DNA of 64,000 nucleotides from Pseudomonadota bacterium (GTDB taxonomy: Bacteria; Desulfobacterota; Desulfobacteria; Desulfobacterales; Desulfobacteraceae). The notes under the pieces are model-generated. The model was not told the DNA's origin, ran no database searches, and saw only the letters and a program-made list of their open reading frames with translations. The stretch is from the NCBI GenBank assembly GCA_018821535.1, contig JAHJLV010000016.1, positions 1-64,000 of the forward strand, written 5' to 3'. Made by a program: the position numbers and the translations under genes. Position 1 is the first letter of the stretch. The number at the start of each line of letters is the position of its first letter. Shown here one piece after another: positions 1 to 9,266 of this stretch.

Positions 1-11
1 CACAACAATAC

Positions 12-96
12 TGGTGGTGGGGGGAGGATTTGAACCTCCGAAGGCTGAGCCGTCAGATTTACAGTCTGATCCCTTTGACCACTCGGGAACCCCACC
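12..96 (-). tRNA. tRNA-Tyr (anticodon GTA)
   Basis: Read on the minus strand, the 7-bp acceptor stem GGTGGGG/CCCCACC, a T arm with TTCAAAT, and an anticodon loop CTGTAAA give anticodon GTA. The long variable arm between the anticodon and T arms is typical of bacterial tRNA-Tyr. CCA is encoded at 12-14. It lies 9 nt downstream of tRNA-Thr on the same strand, so the two are probably one transcript. Confidence 0.95.
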
Positions 97-105
97 ATTT
101 TTTTT

Positions 106-181
106 TGGAGCCGATACCCCGAATCGAACGGAGGACATTCTCATTACAAGTGAGATGCTCTACCTACTGAGCTATATCGGC
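106..181 (-). tRNA. tRNA-Thr (anticodon TGT)
   Basis: The minus strand folds as a normal 76-nt cloverleaf with acceptor stem GCCGATA/TATCGGC, D arm AGCTCAGTAGGTAGAGC, anticodon loop CTTGTAA (anticodon TGT, reading ACA) and T loop TTCGATT. The terminal CCA is encoded. In many bacteria tRNA-Tyr/Thr/Gly genes precede tuf; here the upstream neighbour on the plus strand is mltD instead. Confidence 0.95.
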
Positions 182-512
182 CCATCTTTAATTTGACATT
201 TCCACATGCCAAAAAGACCGAAAGATGATATCAGAGAAAATTTGGTTAATCAAGCCTAAAATTAAATCACACAACAAATTTCTTCGCAATACCGAATCAA
301 TGGTCCCTGCTTTTGTTCCAAGTGCTCGTTTTGACCTTTCAACTGTATACTGACCGCATAATTTCTCTCTACTGTCAGATTTCACATAAAAACACAGCAA
401 CAAAAAAACAACAGCCTCGATACTTATATTTTTTTAAACAAAAACACAAGATTTGTTTTTATTTTTTTATATTTTTTTCAAACCTGATCCCATACCGAAT
501 GCCCATATATGC
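182..512. other. AT-rich intergenic region, no gene seen
   Basis: The space between the divergent tRNA pair and mltD is very AT-rich with long A and T runs. No reading frame in it has a ribosome-binding site or recognisable product. It should hold the tRNA promoter (minus strand) and ends at the mltD promoter. Confidence 0.6.
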
Positions 513-539
513 TTGACAAGTGTTTCACAATTTTATAAT
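513..539 (+). promoter_or_regulatory. sigma70-type promoter for mltD
   Basis: TTGACA at 513-518 and TATAAT at 534-539 match both consensus hexamers exactly, with a short 15-bp spacer. The mltD start codon follows about 41 nt after the -10 box. Function is inferred from sequence only. Confidence 0.7.
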
Positions 540-580
540 TAGAATCCAAACATGAACAATATTATTTTCAGGGAAAAAAA

Positions 581-2398
581 ATGTTAATACATAAACTTGC
601 CGCCGTTTTTATTACCTGTCTTTTTTTTGCCAGTTGCCAGCACACAACGCTTACTTCAGCCGTGTATACTGAAAAATCATCATCTCCTTTGCTGCAACCT
701 GAAAAAATTCCCGATACTCAAGATGTAAAAACCGATGCAAATGGCATACTGACTTCAGAAAACACCAATCCGTATCCGGGACGTATCAAAAAAAACCCTG
801 ATAAAAAAACGGCCTCTGAAGAAAAAGCTATTTCAATCTCAAACCGGCCGGGCCAGGATAAAATTGATCAGGCGCTGGAACTGTGCACCTATGCCCAGCA
901 GATGTGGGAAACCGGCAAGCTCGAAGAAGCCCTTACCAGCCTTGACGCAGCCTATTCCAGTATTCTTGAAATCGATGATGAGGATGTGCCTGAAATCAAT
1001 CAGCAAAAAGAGGACATTCGATACCTGATATCAAAACGTATACTGGAAATTTATGCTTCCCGTCAGATTACAGTGAATGGGCAACATAAACAGATTCCCA
1101 TCACCATGAATCAATATGTTCAAAATGAAATCAACCGCCTGACCGGTCCGGAACGTACATTTTTTATCCAATCCCTTGAGCGTTCTGCCATGTACAGACC
1201 GTTTATCCTCTCTGAACTTAAAAAAGCCGGTCTGCCAGAAGAGCTGTCATGGCTTCCGTTGATTGAAAGCGGGTTTAAAGTCCGGGCGCTTTCCTCTGCC
1301 AGGGCGCTGGGTATCTGGCAGTTTATTCCCTCCACCGGCTATAAATTCGGCCTAAACCGGGACCACTATATTGACGAACGGCTGGACCCTGAGAAATCAA
1401 CGCTTGCTGCCATCAGCTATCTGAAAGAACTCCACAATCTTTTCGGCGACTGGACCACCGCCCTTGCAGCGTATAATTGCGGTGAAAACCGGGTTCTAAG
1501 GATCATCAGAAAACAAAAAATCAACTATCTGGATAATTTCTGGGACCTGTATCAAAATTTGCCCAGAGAAACTTCCCGATATGTGCCCAGATTTCTGGCA
1601 ACTCTCCATATCATAAACAACCTTGAAAAATATGATATCCAGATTGAAAATCCGAAACAACCTGTTGAATACACGATCTGTGAAATTAAAAAACAGGTGC
1701 TTTTAAAAGATATTGCCAAAGAAATCGGGGTCAATGAATCTGTTCTAAAAGAGCTGAATGCAGAATTAAGACATGCCCTTCTCCCTGAAGAAAGCTACCC
1801 GCTGAAAATCCCGACAGATAAAGCTGAACTGTTTGTATCAAAAATCGATACTATTAAAACAACATATTCCCCGCCGCCCATGTATGTTTTCCACCGGGTC
1901 GGAAAAGGACAGACACTGTCCGGCATTGCAAAACGGTACAGAACTTCTGTAAAAGCCATATCCACTGCAAACAATATTGACAGACATCATCGGATATATG
2001 CAGGAAAAGTATTAAAAATTCCCAGCAGATTACAGGGTGTTAACGTTAATACTGTGGCAGCAGCACCATTATCTGCAGGGCAAACTGTCAGCTATAAAGT
2101 GCAAAGAGGAGATAACCTCTGGAATATTGCCAGAAAATTTAATATATCCACAAAATCCATTATCTCAAAGAATCATTTATCCACAACTCAGTTAAGCATT
2201 GGCCAGTCACTGCTGATTGCATCCGGAAGCCCGCAGACGGATTTTAAAGACACCACAACCGTCTATCAGGTTCGATCTGGAGACAGTCCTTTTTCCATTG
2301 CCAAAAAACATAAGATAAGTTTAAACAAATTGCTCGCTCTAAACCACTTAAGCAAAGCAAGTAAAATATTTCCCGGGCAGAAACTGATTATTGAATAA
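581..2398 (+). CDS. mltD: MltD-type membrane-bound lytic murein transglycosylase with LysM repeats
   Basis: A 605-aa lipoprotein predicted to cleave peptidoglycan glycan strands non-hydrolytically from the inner face of the outer membrane. The N-terminus has a hydrophobic signal ending in the lipobox-like FASC (Cys at about residue 19). After a low-complexity linker, the SLT domain spans roughly residues 205-330, with the catalytic Glu in LPLIESGF and family motifs ALGIWQFIP and AAYNCGENRV. Three LysM peptidoglycan-binding repeats follow (about 430-480, 505-545 and 560-605). The length is longer than E. coli MltD (about 450 aa) because of the linker and an extra LysM. The start has an AGGGAAA ribosome-binding site. 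It is monocistronic, followed by tRNA-Arg. Confidence 0.92.
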   Translation: MLIHKLAAVFITCLFFASCQHTTLTSAVYTEKSSSPLLQPEKIPDTQDVKTDANGILTSENTNPYPGRIKKNPDKKTASEEKAISISNRPGQDKIDQALELCTYAQQMWETGKLEEALTSLDAAYSSILEIDDEDVPEINQQKEDIRYLISKRILEIYASRQITVNGQHKQIPITMNQYVQNEINRLTGPERTFFIQSLERSAMYRPFILSELKKAGLPEELSWLPLIESGFKVRALSSARALGIWQFIPSTGYKFGLNRDHYIDERLDPEKSTLAAISYLKELHNLFGDWTTALAAYNCGENRVLRIIRKQKINYLDNFWDLYQNLPRETSRYVPRFLATLHIINNLEKYDIQIENPKQPVEYTICEIKKQVLLKDIAKEIGVNESVLKELNAELRHALLPEESYPLKIPTDKAELFVSKIDTIKTTYSPPPMYVFHRVGKGQTLSGIAKRYRTSVKAISTANNIDRHHRIYAGKVLKIPSRLQGVNVNTVAAAPLSAGQTVSYKVQRGDNLWNIARKFNISTKSIISKNHLSTTQLSIGQSLLIASGSPQTDFKDTTTVYQVRSGDSPFSIAKKHKISLNKLLALNHLSKASKIFPGQKLIIE

Positions 2399-2411
2399 AG
2401 GTTCACCCCCC

Positions 2412-2486
2412 GCCCCCGTAGCTCAGTGGATAGAGCATAGGATTCCTAATCCTTGTGCGCAGGTTCGATTCCTGCCGGGGGCACCA
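2412..2486 (+). tRNA. tRNA-Arg (anticodon CCT)
   Basis: A 75-nt cloverleaf with acceptor GCCCCCG/CGGGGGC, D arm GCTCAGTGGATAGAGC, anticodon loop TTCCTAA (anticodon CCT, reading AGG), T loop TTCGATT and encoded CCA. The first anticodon-stem pair is a T-T mismatch. It starts 13 nt after the mltD stop codon. Confidence 0.95.
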
Positions 2487-3058
2487 TCCTTCTATATTAT
2501 AGTGTTCGGATTTTTAGCTGGGTTTTATCTACCTTGGGTCATTTCGTCTGTCAAGTCCTGATCTTCTGTCTGCGCTTGATCTTCTTTCGGGCAGATAGCC
2601 CGTATATGTAAATATACGCCTATCGATCCCAATCCGTCTTCCTGCTTTATCAATGACGTTTTTAGTATTCATCAGATTTCCTGTTTCCTGTTCACCTTGA
2701 AATATGTTTTAATTCTTTTATGTTTTATTTCGCTAAACTCTCAAGTCTAACTCACATTCTTCAAATGAGAATGCAAAAAATGTACCCTTTTAATTTTAAA
2801 AAAAATGAAAAGCATCAATTGCTTTACCTGAAAGGAAATTTTTCTTTCAATATTATTTTTTTCCACTCCGATGAAATTATCAGGAAAGCAAAATAAGAAA
2901 AGATTGTAATAAATCTTTAAAAAAAATGTTATAGTATTCGATAATTTTTTCATACCTGGGTTTGAGAATTTCCAGGTAGAAGTTTTTAAAATCTTATTGT
3001 ATATTTCTTAAAACCTGTGAAGTTTGACAACTCAAAAAAGGAATGTTCTTACACCTCT
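2487..3058. other. intergenic region after tRNA-Arg, no confident gene
   Basis: About 570 bases without a convincing gene. The first 180 bases have more balanced composition than the AT-rich remainder. On the minus strand (about 2670-2525) they can be read as a roughly 45-codon open stretch with no start or ribosome-binding site, which may be the decayed end of a lost gene. tRNA 3' flanks are common integration sites, but I see no integrase or repeat of the tRNA end here. Confidence 0.4.
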
Positions 3059-4279
3059 ATGAAAGAAGATATCATTAAGCCTGAGCTGCTGGCACCTGCA
3101 GGAAATTTTGAAAAACTTGAAATTGCCATTCATTATGGTGCAGATGCTGTCTATTTAGCAGGAAAAGACTTCAGCCTTAGAAATTTTTCTGATAATTTTT
3201 CCGATGAGGAGCTTTTTGCGGCTGTCAAACTTGCCCGCCAGAAAAATGTCAAAGTTTATCTGGCCTGCAATATTTATTCAAGGAGCAGCGAACAATCCGA
3301 CCTCATGGAATTTTTGACCCGGATGGCTGATATAAAGCCGGATGCCGTGATCATTTCTGACCCCGGTATCATTCTGCTGGCAAAACAGATTATCCCTGAT
3401 ATTGATATTCACCTGAGTACCCAGGCCAATACCACCAATCAGAGCGCTGCCCGATTCTGGCACAACCTGGGTATCAAAAGAGTCAATCTGGCCAGGGAAC
3501 TCTCGCTTCCTGAAATCGAGCAGATTTCCAGAAACTGTCCGATCGAAACAGAAATTTTCATTCATGGCGCCATGTGCGTTTCCTATTCCGGCCGATGTCT
3601 TTTAAGCGCATATTTAAGCGGCAGAGACAGCAACCGTGGGCTTTGCAGTCATCCCTGCCGCTGGAAATATTCAGTTGTGGAAGAACTGCGGCCCAATGAA
3701 TATCATCCGGTTATGGAAGACAGCAGGGGATCGTATATATTCAACTCAAAAGACCTGTGCATGATCAAGCATATTCCGGCACTTGTTAACGCCGGAATTA
3801 CCTCTTTGAAAATTGAAGGAAGAATGAAAGGAATCAATTATCTTGCCTCTGTCATAAAAACCTATCGAGAAGCGATTGATGCATATATCGATGCGCCCGA
3901 TTCCTTTGAGTTTAATCCAGCCTGGCAGGATGAACTTGACCGGATATTTCACAGGGAATACTGCACAGGCTTTTATTTAAATTCGCCAGAGGAACATGCC
4001 CCTAATTATAAAAATCTGCACACAGGTGAAATACACAGTTTCGTCGGGAAAATACTCTCCAGTCCGGCACCGGGATATTATCTTGTTCAAATCCGGAACA
4101 AGCTGGTCCGGCATGATACCATTGAGATACTTTCCCCTAAGGGCCGCAATTGTCAGACTAAGGTCACGGAGCTGCTTGACACGGACAGAAAACCTATTGA
4201 TCAGACCCACCCGAATACCTGCGCCATCCTCAAGATCAACAGTCCCTGTCAGCCCGATGATATCGTCCGGAAAATATGA
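3059..4279 (+). CDS. trhP: U32 peptidase-family protein, TrhP/YegQ-like tRNA U34 hydroxylation
   Basis: About 406 aa. The protein opens with the U32 signature PELLAPAGN and carries the four-Cys signature between about residues 165 and 205 (GAMCVSYSGRCLLS, then GLCSHPCRWKY). This matches the TrhP/YegQ group, which supports prephenate-dependent 5-hydroxyuridine formation at tRNA position 34; the Cys residues bind an Fe-S cluster in that family. Despite the name, proteolysis is not the accepted role for this subgroup. The frame opens with a GTG at 3017, but the ATG at 3059 is preferred because the conserved domain starts 7 residues later. The ribosome-binding site is weak and distant, so the start is uncertain. 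Confidence 0.85.
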   Translation: MKEDIIKPELLAPAGNFEKLEIAIHYGADAVYLAGKDFSLRNFSDNFSDEELFAAVKLARQKNVKVYLACNIYSRSSEQSDLMEFLTRMADIKPDAVIISDPGIILLAKQIIPDIDIHLSTQANTTNQSAARFWHNLGIKRVNLARELSLPEIEQISRNCPIETEIFIHGAMCVSYSGRCLLSAYLSGRDSNRGLCSHPCRWKYSVVEELRPNEYHPVMEDSRGSYIFNSKDLCMIKHIPALVNAGITSLKIEGRMKGINYLASVIKTYREAIDAYIDAPDSFEFNPAWQDELDRIFHREYCTGFYLNSPEEHAPNYKNLHTGEIHSFVGKILSSPAPGYYLVQIRNKLVRHDTIEILSPKGRNCQTKVTELLDTDRKPIDQTHPNTCAILKINSPCQPDDIVRKI

Positions 4280-4310
4280 AATAAATCCTTAATATTCGGC
4301 TATTCTTGAT

Positions 4311-4339
4311 TTGACTTTTATATATATCTTTTGTAGATT
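4311..4339 (+). promoter_or_regulatory. sigma70-type promoter for the che operon
   Basis: TTGACT at 4311-4316, a 17-bp A/T-only-like spacer, and TAGATT at 4334-4339. The cheA ATG at 4398 lies about 58 nt downstream with CAGGAG as ribosome-binding site. No sigma28-type motif was seen. Confidence 0.5.
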
Positions 4340-4397
4340 GTTTGATATTAGACAAATTTTACCATTTCGATGTTAACCCCCTTTCAGGAGACTTGAT

Positions 4398-7300
4398 ATG
4401 TTTGAAGATGACGAGACCCTACAAATGTATATCGAAGAATCGCTGGATCATCTTGGTGATATAGAAAGTGATCTTTTAGCTATTGAAGAAGCAGGCGAAA
4501 ACATAGATCTGGATCTGGTAAATAACGTCTTCAGAGCTGCCCACTCCATCAAGGGAGGCGCCGGTTTTATGGGATTGACCACCATAAAAGACCTGGCTCA
4601 CCATCTTGAAAATGTTCTTGGACTGATTCGCACCAAAGAACTGATACCTGATTCAAACAGGATCAGTGTTCTGCTCAAAGGGTTTGATGAACTCAAAAAC
4701 CTGTTGAACAATATCGAAGGAAGTAATGATATCGACGTTTCCACCCACATCACTGATCTGGAAAACATTACCAAGGCCTCCCTGCCGGAAGAAAGGCAGG
4801 ATATGGTCACCCAAATGGTCGATATAGTTCTGACTGACGGAAGGACTTTCCCGCAGGTATCTCTTTTTGATATTGAACAGTACAAATCAGAAGGAAAAAA
4901 TCTTTTTCTGGTTGAATACGATCTGATTTCCGATGTTCAGCGAAAAGGGAAAAACCCCATAGAAGTATTGAACAGCCTCCAGAAAACCGGCACGATCGTT
5001 GATTCCAGAATTGATTTTGAATCTGTAGGCACATTGACTGAAAGCGACAGCCCCAGCAGGATTCCTTTTCAGGTCCTGTTTGCGTCTATCATTGAATATG
5101 ACATGACAGAAACACTGTTTGATATAAAACGCAAATATATTCACTCAATATTGCCTGATATGATTTCCAGAAGCGGTGCCTCTTCCCGGGATGCTGAACC
5201 GGCCCCCATGCCGCCGGCGAAAAAGGCAACATCTGGTGGTCCTAAAAAGACGGTGGCTCAACCAACCCAAACCGTTACTCCGAAAAAAGGGTCAAAACCG
5301 GCAGTTGTTCCCGATATTGTTAAAATCTCTCCTGCTGCCGCAGCAAAAAATGCAGCCCCTGCCGCAAAAAGAGAAGAGGAAGAGGAAGACAATACAACAG
5401 AAAGAGATGTCAGTGTCAGCGTGAAACCTCAGACATCTTTAAGGGTGAATGTCGGACTTTTAGACACATTGATGAACCTTGCAGGCGAACTGGTATTAAG
5501 CCGAAACCAGTTGCTTCAGGGCGTAAATTCCTCAAACCTGAAAGCCACTGAACTTTCCAGCCAGCGAATAGACATGATTACTTCGGAATTGCAGGAAGCG
5601 ATCATGAGAACCCGGATGCAGCCCATTGCCAACATCCTGAACAAATTCACTCGGGTTGTCAGGGATCTGTCACAGCAGCTTGGCAAATCCATTGATCTTA
5701 TCATTGAAGGGAAAGAAGTAGAGCTGGATAAAACCATCCTTGAAGCCATCAATGATCCTCTGACACACCTGATTCGAAATTCAGTCGATCACGGCATAGA
5801 AACGCCTTTGGAACGTGAACAGATGGGGAAAAGCCCGACAGGGAAAATTATTCTCAGGGCTTTTCACGATGCCGGACAGGTCAACATCGTCATTTCAGAT
5901 GACGGAAAAGGCCTTGACCCGGTTAAGGTTTCCCATGCTGCAATAGATAAAGGCCTGATAACAGATCTTCAGGCAGACGAAATGACAGACAAGCAGAAAA
6001 TGGAACTTATTTTTCTGCCGGGATTTTCAACTGCTGAAAAAGTCACGGATGTTTCCGGACGAGGGGTGGGTATGGATGTTGTCACCACCAATATCGAAAG
6101 CCTTGGGGGAATCATCGAACTGGATTCAACCCCGGGCCAGGGAACAGATATACAGATCAAGCTGCCATTGACACTTGCCATCATCCCAAGTCAGATTACC
6201 TCTGTAGGCTCTGAAAGATATGCTGTTCCCCAGGTAAACCTGAACGAACTTCTCAGGATTCCTGCAAACCAGATAAAGGAAAAAGTGGAAAAAGTCGGCG
6301 ATGCTTCCGTGGTCAGATTAAGAGGAGAATTACTGCCGCTGTTAAATTTAGCAAAAATGCTGGGGGTTGAAAAAACCTATACAGATCCGGAAACAGAAGA
6401 AGAACTTGCAGACAGAAGGCAGAACCTTGCAGACCGACGTTCAAAGCAGCACCTTGTTGATGAGGATGGAAACATTATTGAGTCTCCTGAAGAAGACAAG
6501 AAGCTTGTTGAAAGAAATGCCGAGGACAGAAGATATCACACCAGCAGCGCCATGAATATCGCAGTGGTTTCTGCCGGCGCTTTTAAATACGGTCTGGTCG
6601 TGGACCAGCTGCATGACTCTGAAGAAATCGTTGTCAAGCCGGTTGGCAGACACCTTAAAAACTGCACTGCCTATGCAGGCGCAACCATTATGGGGGATGG
6701 TAAAGTGGCCCTCATTCTTGATATTTCAAATCTGGCACAAATGGCAGAGCTGTCTTCTGTTTCTGATACCGGACAAATGGCAAGGGCCGCTGCAGAGGCA
6801 GCAGCAGAGCTGGCAAAAGACAAAGCTGCCATGCTCACCTTTAAAAATTCTGAAACTGAATACTTTGCCGCTCCACTCAATATTGTAGAACGAATTGAAA
6901 GAATTCAAACCGCCAGTATAGAAGTCATTGCAAATCAAAAAATTGTTCAATACAGAGGCGGAGCACTGCCGCTCTATGAATTATCCCAGGTGGCTGATTT
7001 TAAACCACTGCCTGAAAAAGACCAACAGGAAGTTATTGTTTTCAAAATTAAAGATCGGGAACTGGGACTGATGGTTACTCCGCCGGTGGATGCCCTTGAG
7101 GTCAACCTTGATGTGGATGAAAGCACATTAAAGCAGACTGCCGTAAGCGGTTCAATGATAATCAACGGACACACCACACTTTTAGTAGATATTTTTGAAA
7201 TGGTCAAAACGCTCAACCCGGGCTGGTTTAAGGAAGAAGCCAAAGTGGCCGCAGAAATGGCCCAGTCTGGAGAAAAAATCATTCTGTTTGCAGAAGACTC

Positions 7301-7643
7301 TGCTTTTTTCAGGAACCAGGTAAAAACATTCATGGAAGAAGACGGGTTCAAAGTGATTGAAGCTGAAGACGGACTTATCGCATGGGAGCTGCTAAAAGAG
7401 AGGGTTGATGATATAGACATTGTGGTCACCGATCTTGAAATGCCGAACATGGATGGGTTTGAATTAACCAAAAAAATCAAAAGTGATTCAAAATATTCAC
7501 ATCTGGATGTCATTGCACTGACCTCTCTTGCCAGTGAGGCTCATATTGAAAAAGGCCGGAAAGTTGGAATTGACGAATATGAGATCAAACTTGACCGGGA
7601 AAAGCTCATGAAAGTTATCAGAACCAAATTAAATTTAAAATAA
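4398..7643 (+). CDS. cheA: CheA hybrid histidine kinase with two CheW-like regions and a C-terminal receiver
   Basis: A 1081-aa cytoplasmic sensor kinase, much longer than E. coli CheA (654 aa). Hpt domain at 1-110 with phospho-accepting His49 in HSIKGG; a middle region and Ala/Pro/Lys linker (about 255-340); dimerisation helix pair (about 350-415); HATPase with N box HLIRNSVDHG and G boxes SDDGKGLD and GRGVGMDVV (about 435-595); CheW-like domain (about 600-790) interrupted by a charged insertion rich in DRR; a second CheW-like region (about 810-940); and a receiver (about 960-1081) with DLEMPNMDG as phospho-Asp motif. The receiver may act as a phosphate sink or second output. It heads the operon cheA-cheW-cheB-cheR-HEAT/receiver. 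Confidence 0.95.
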   Translation: MFEDDETLQMYIEESLDHLGDIESDLLAIEEAGENIDLDLVNNVFRAAHSIKGGAGFMGLTTIKDLAHHLENVLGLIRTKELIPDSNRISVLLKGFDELKNLLNNIEGSNDIDVSTHITDLENITKASLPEERQDMVTQMVDIVLTDGRTFPQVSLFDIEQYKSEGKNLFLVEYDLISDVQRKGKNPIEVLNSLQKTGTIVDSRIDFESVGTLTESDSPSRIPFQVLFASIIEYDMTETLFDIKRKYIHSILPDMISRSGASSRDAEPAPMPPAKKATSGGPKKTVAQPTQTVTPKKGSKPAVVPDIVKISPAAAAKNAAPAAKREEEEEDNTTERDVSVSVKPQTSLRVNVGLLDTLMNLAGELVLSRNQLLQGVNSSNLKATELSSQRIDMITSELQEAIMRTRMQPIANILNKFTRVVRDLSQQLGKSIDLIIEGKEVELDKTILEAINDPLTHLIRNSVDHGIETPLEREQMGKSPTGKIILRAFHDAGQVNIVISDDGKGLDPVKVSHAAIDKGLITDLQADEMTDKQKMELIFLPGFSTAEKVTDVSGRGVGMDVVTTNIESLGGIIELDSTPGQGTDIQIKLPLTLAIIPSQITSVGSERYAVPQVNLNELLRIPANQIKEKVEKVGDASVVRLRGELLPLLNLAKMLGVEKTYTDPETEEELADRRQNLADRRSKQHLVDEDGNIIESPEEDKKLVERNAEDRRYHTSSAMNIAVVSAGAFKYGLVVDQLHDSEEIVVKPVGRHLKNCTAYAGATIMGDGKVALILDISNLAQMAELSSVSDTGQMARAAAEAAAELAKDKAAMLTFKNSETEYFAAPLNIVERIERIQTASIEVIANQKIVQYRGGALPLYELSQVADFKPLPEKDQQEVIVFKIKDRELGLMVTPPVDALEVNLDVDESTLKQTAVSGSMIINGHTTLLVDIFEMVKTLNPGWFKEEAKVAAEMAQSGEKIILFAEDSAFFRNQVKTFMEEDGFKVIEAEDGLIAWELLKERVDDIDIVVTDLEMPNMDGFELTKKIKSDSKYSHLDVIALTSLASEAHIEKGRKVGIDEYEIKLDREKLMKVIRTKLNLK

Positions 7644-7677
7644 TCATTGTGTATTTTTTAAAATTTAAGGAGAAAAA

Positions 7678-8127
7678 ATGGCAAATAAAACGGTAGATAA
7701 TTCTTCTGAAGATATTGAATTTTCAACCTTCTATGTGGGTGGAGCGCTTTGCGGGATTGACATCCTTAATATACAGGAGATCAACAAACATACAGAAATC
7801 ACAAAAGTGCCTCAGTCTCATGACTATATCAAAGGCATCCTGAACTTGAGGGGTAGAATTGTTACCATTATAGATCTGGGGAAAAAACTGGGCCTTGCCC
7901 CTGTAAACAATGACAAATACAATCGAAACATCATTGTTAATTCAGAAGATGAGCATATCGGCCTTTTGGTTGATTCCATCAGCGACGTTGCTCTGGCAAA
8001 AAGAAATGAAATCGAGCCGGCGCCCTCCAATATGAGCGGTATAAAAAGCAAATTTTTTCAGGGAGTTTTAAAAACTGAAACACAACTGATCGGCATTCTG
8101 AATATTGATGAGGTATTGAAAGAATAA
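7678..8127 (+). CDS. cheW: CheW chemotaxis coupling protein
   Basis: A 149-aa single-domain CheW, the adaptor that links chemoreceptors to CheA. Family features are the start FSTFYVGGALCGIDILNIQEI, the strand IKGILNLRGRIVTIIDL and GLLVDSISDV. It starts 34 nt after cheA with an AAGGAG ribosome-binding site. Its stop codon overlaps the cheB start by one base (TAATG), which suggests translational coupling. Confidence 0.96.
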   Translation: MANKTVDNSSEDIEFSTFYVGGALCGIDILNIQEINKHTEITKVPQSHDYIKGILNLRGRIVTIIDLGKKLGLAPVNNDKYNRNIIVNSEDEHIGLLVDSISDVALAKRNEIEPAPSNMSGIKSKFFQGVLKTETQLIGILNIDEVLKE

Positions 8128-9239
8128 TGGAGAACATCAAAGCGCTTGTTGTTGATGATACGATTGTATACAGAAAAATTGTCGGAGATGTTCTCAAGGA
8201 AATTCCCGGCGTTGAAGTTGTGGGATCTGCCAACAATGGAAAAATCGCTTTATCAAAAATCAGATCCCTTCAGCCGGATTTAATCACACTGGATATTGAA
8301 ATGCCTGAACTTAACGGCATTGAAGTATTACAGGAATTAAAAAAACTGCCTAAACCGCCCATTGTCATCATGCTGTCCACATTGACACAGCAGGGAAGCG
8401 AAATGACCATCAAAGCGCTTGAACTGGGTGCATTTGATTTTATTGCCAAACCCGATGACGGTAAAATGGCTGACAATATGCAAAAGGTTAAAGATGCCAT
8501 TCTACCAATCATTAATATTCTAAAGCGAAGAAAAGAAACTTCGCTTAAGATCAGAAACAAAGCGGTTACCGCAAACAAAAAGCCCGCTCAATTCAGCGAA
8601 ACGGCTCCTAAAGATACTCCGCCGCACCAGCCTGTTCACCCGAAAAATGCAATCCGGGCCAAGGCTGAGGTGATCGGTATCGGAATATCCACCGGCGGAC
8701 CCAATGCATTGACCAAAATGATTCCGATGCTGCCTGCGGATTTAAAAGCAACCGTATTAATTGTTCAGCATATGCCGCCGCTTTTCACAGCCTCTCTTGC
8801 AAACAGCCTGAACAACAAATCTGCCCTGGAGGTTAAAGAAGCTCAGGATGGAGATATTATTGAACCCGGAAAGATCTTGATTGCCCCGGGAGGAAAACAG
8901 ATGAAAATTGTTGCGGCTGCAGATGGGATTACCCGGAAAATCAAAATCACGGATGATCCTCCTGAAAACAGCTGCAAACCTTCTGCTGATTATTTATTCC
9001 GCTCCATTGCACAACACTATGTTGGAAGGTCTACCGGAGTCATTATGACCGGTATGGGATCTGACGGTTCCAAAGGACTTGTTCAAATGAAAAATAACGG
9101 CAGTTTTATCATTGCCCAGAACGAAGAAACCTGTACAGTTTATGGAATGCCAAAAGAACCTGTCGAGTCCGGAATTGCAGATATTGTTGTTCCTTTGGAG
9201 AGCATTGCTGACGAAATTATAAAAACGGTAATCTCATAA
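8127..9239 (+). CDS. cheB: CheB receptor glutamate methylesterase/deamidase
   Basis: 370 aa. N-terminal receiver (about 3-120) with acidic pair Asp10-Asp11, phospho-Asp56 in LDIEMP, and a Lys in AKP. A linker precedes the C-terminal methylesterase (about 180-368) with the Ser in GISTGGPNAL, His in VQHMPP and Asp in MTGMGSDGSKG forming the catalytic triad. It removes methyl groups from MCPs after phosphorylation by CheA and opposes CheR, the next gene. The start overlaps the cheW stop by one base. Confidence 0.96.
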   Translation: MENIKALVVDDTIVYRKIVGDVLKEIPGVEVVGSANNGKIALSKIRSLQPDLITLDIEMPELNGIEVLQELKKLPKPPIVIMLSTLTQQGSEMTIKALELGAFDFIAKPDDGKMADNMQKVKDAILPIINILKRRKETSLKIRNKAVTANKKPAQFSETAPKDTPPHQPVHPKNAIRAKAEVIGIGISTGGPNALTKMIPMLPADLKATVLIVQHMPPLFTASLANSLNNKSALEVKEAQDGDIIEPGKILIAPGGKQMKIVAAADGITRKIKITDDPPENSCKPSADYLFRSIAQHYVGRSTGVIMTGMGSDGSKGLVQMKNNGSFIIAQNEETCTVYGMPKEPVESGIADIVVPLESIADEIIKTVIS

Positions 9240-9266
9240 AACTTCATTTTTTTTACCGACAAACTT

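Noticed and set aside
2520-2670. Possible remnant of an insertion-sequence gene on the minus strand
   Set aside because: About 45 open codons without start, ribosome-binding site or recognisable motif; no terminal repeats.
6974-7513. 179-codon antisense frame inside cheA
   Set aside because: Ser/Ile-rich composition and no ribosome-binding site; cheA is unambiguous on the other strand.
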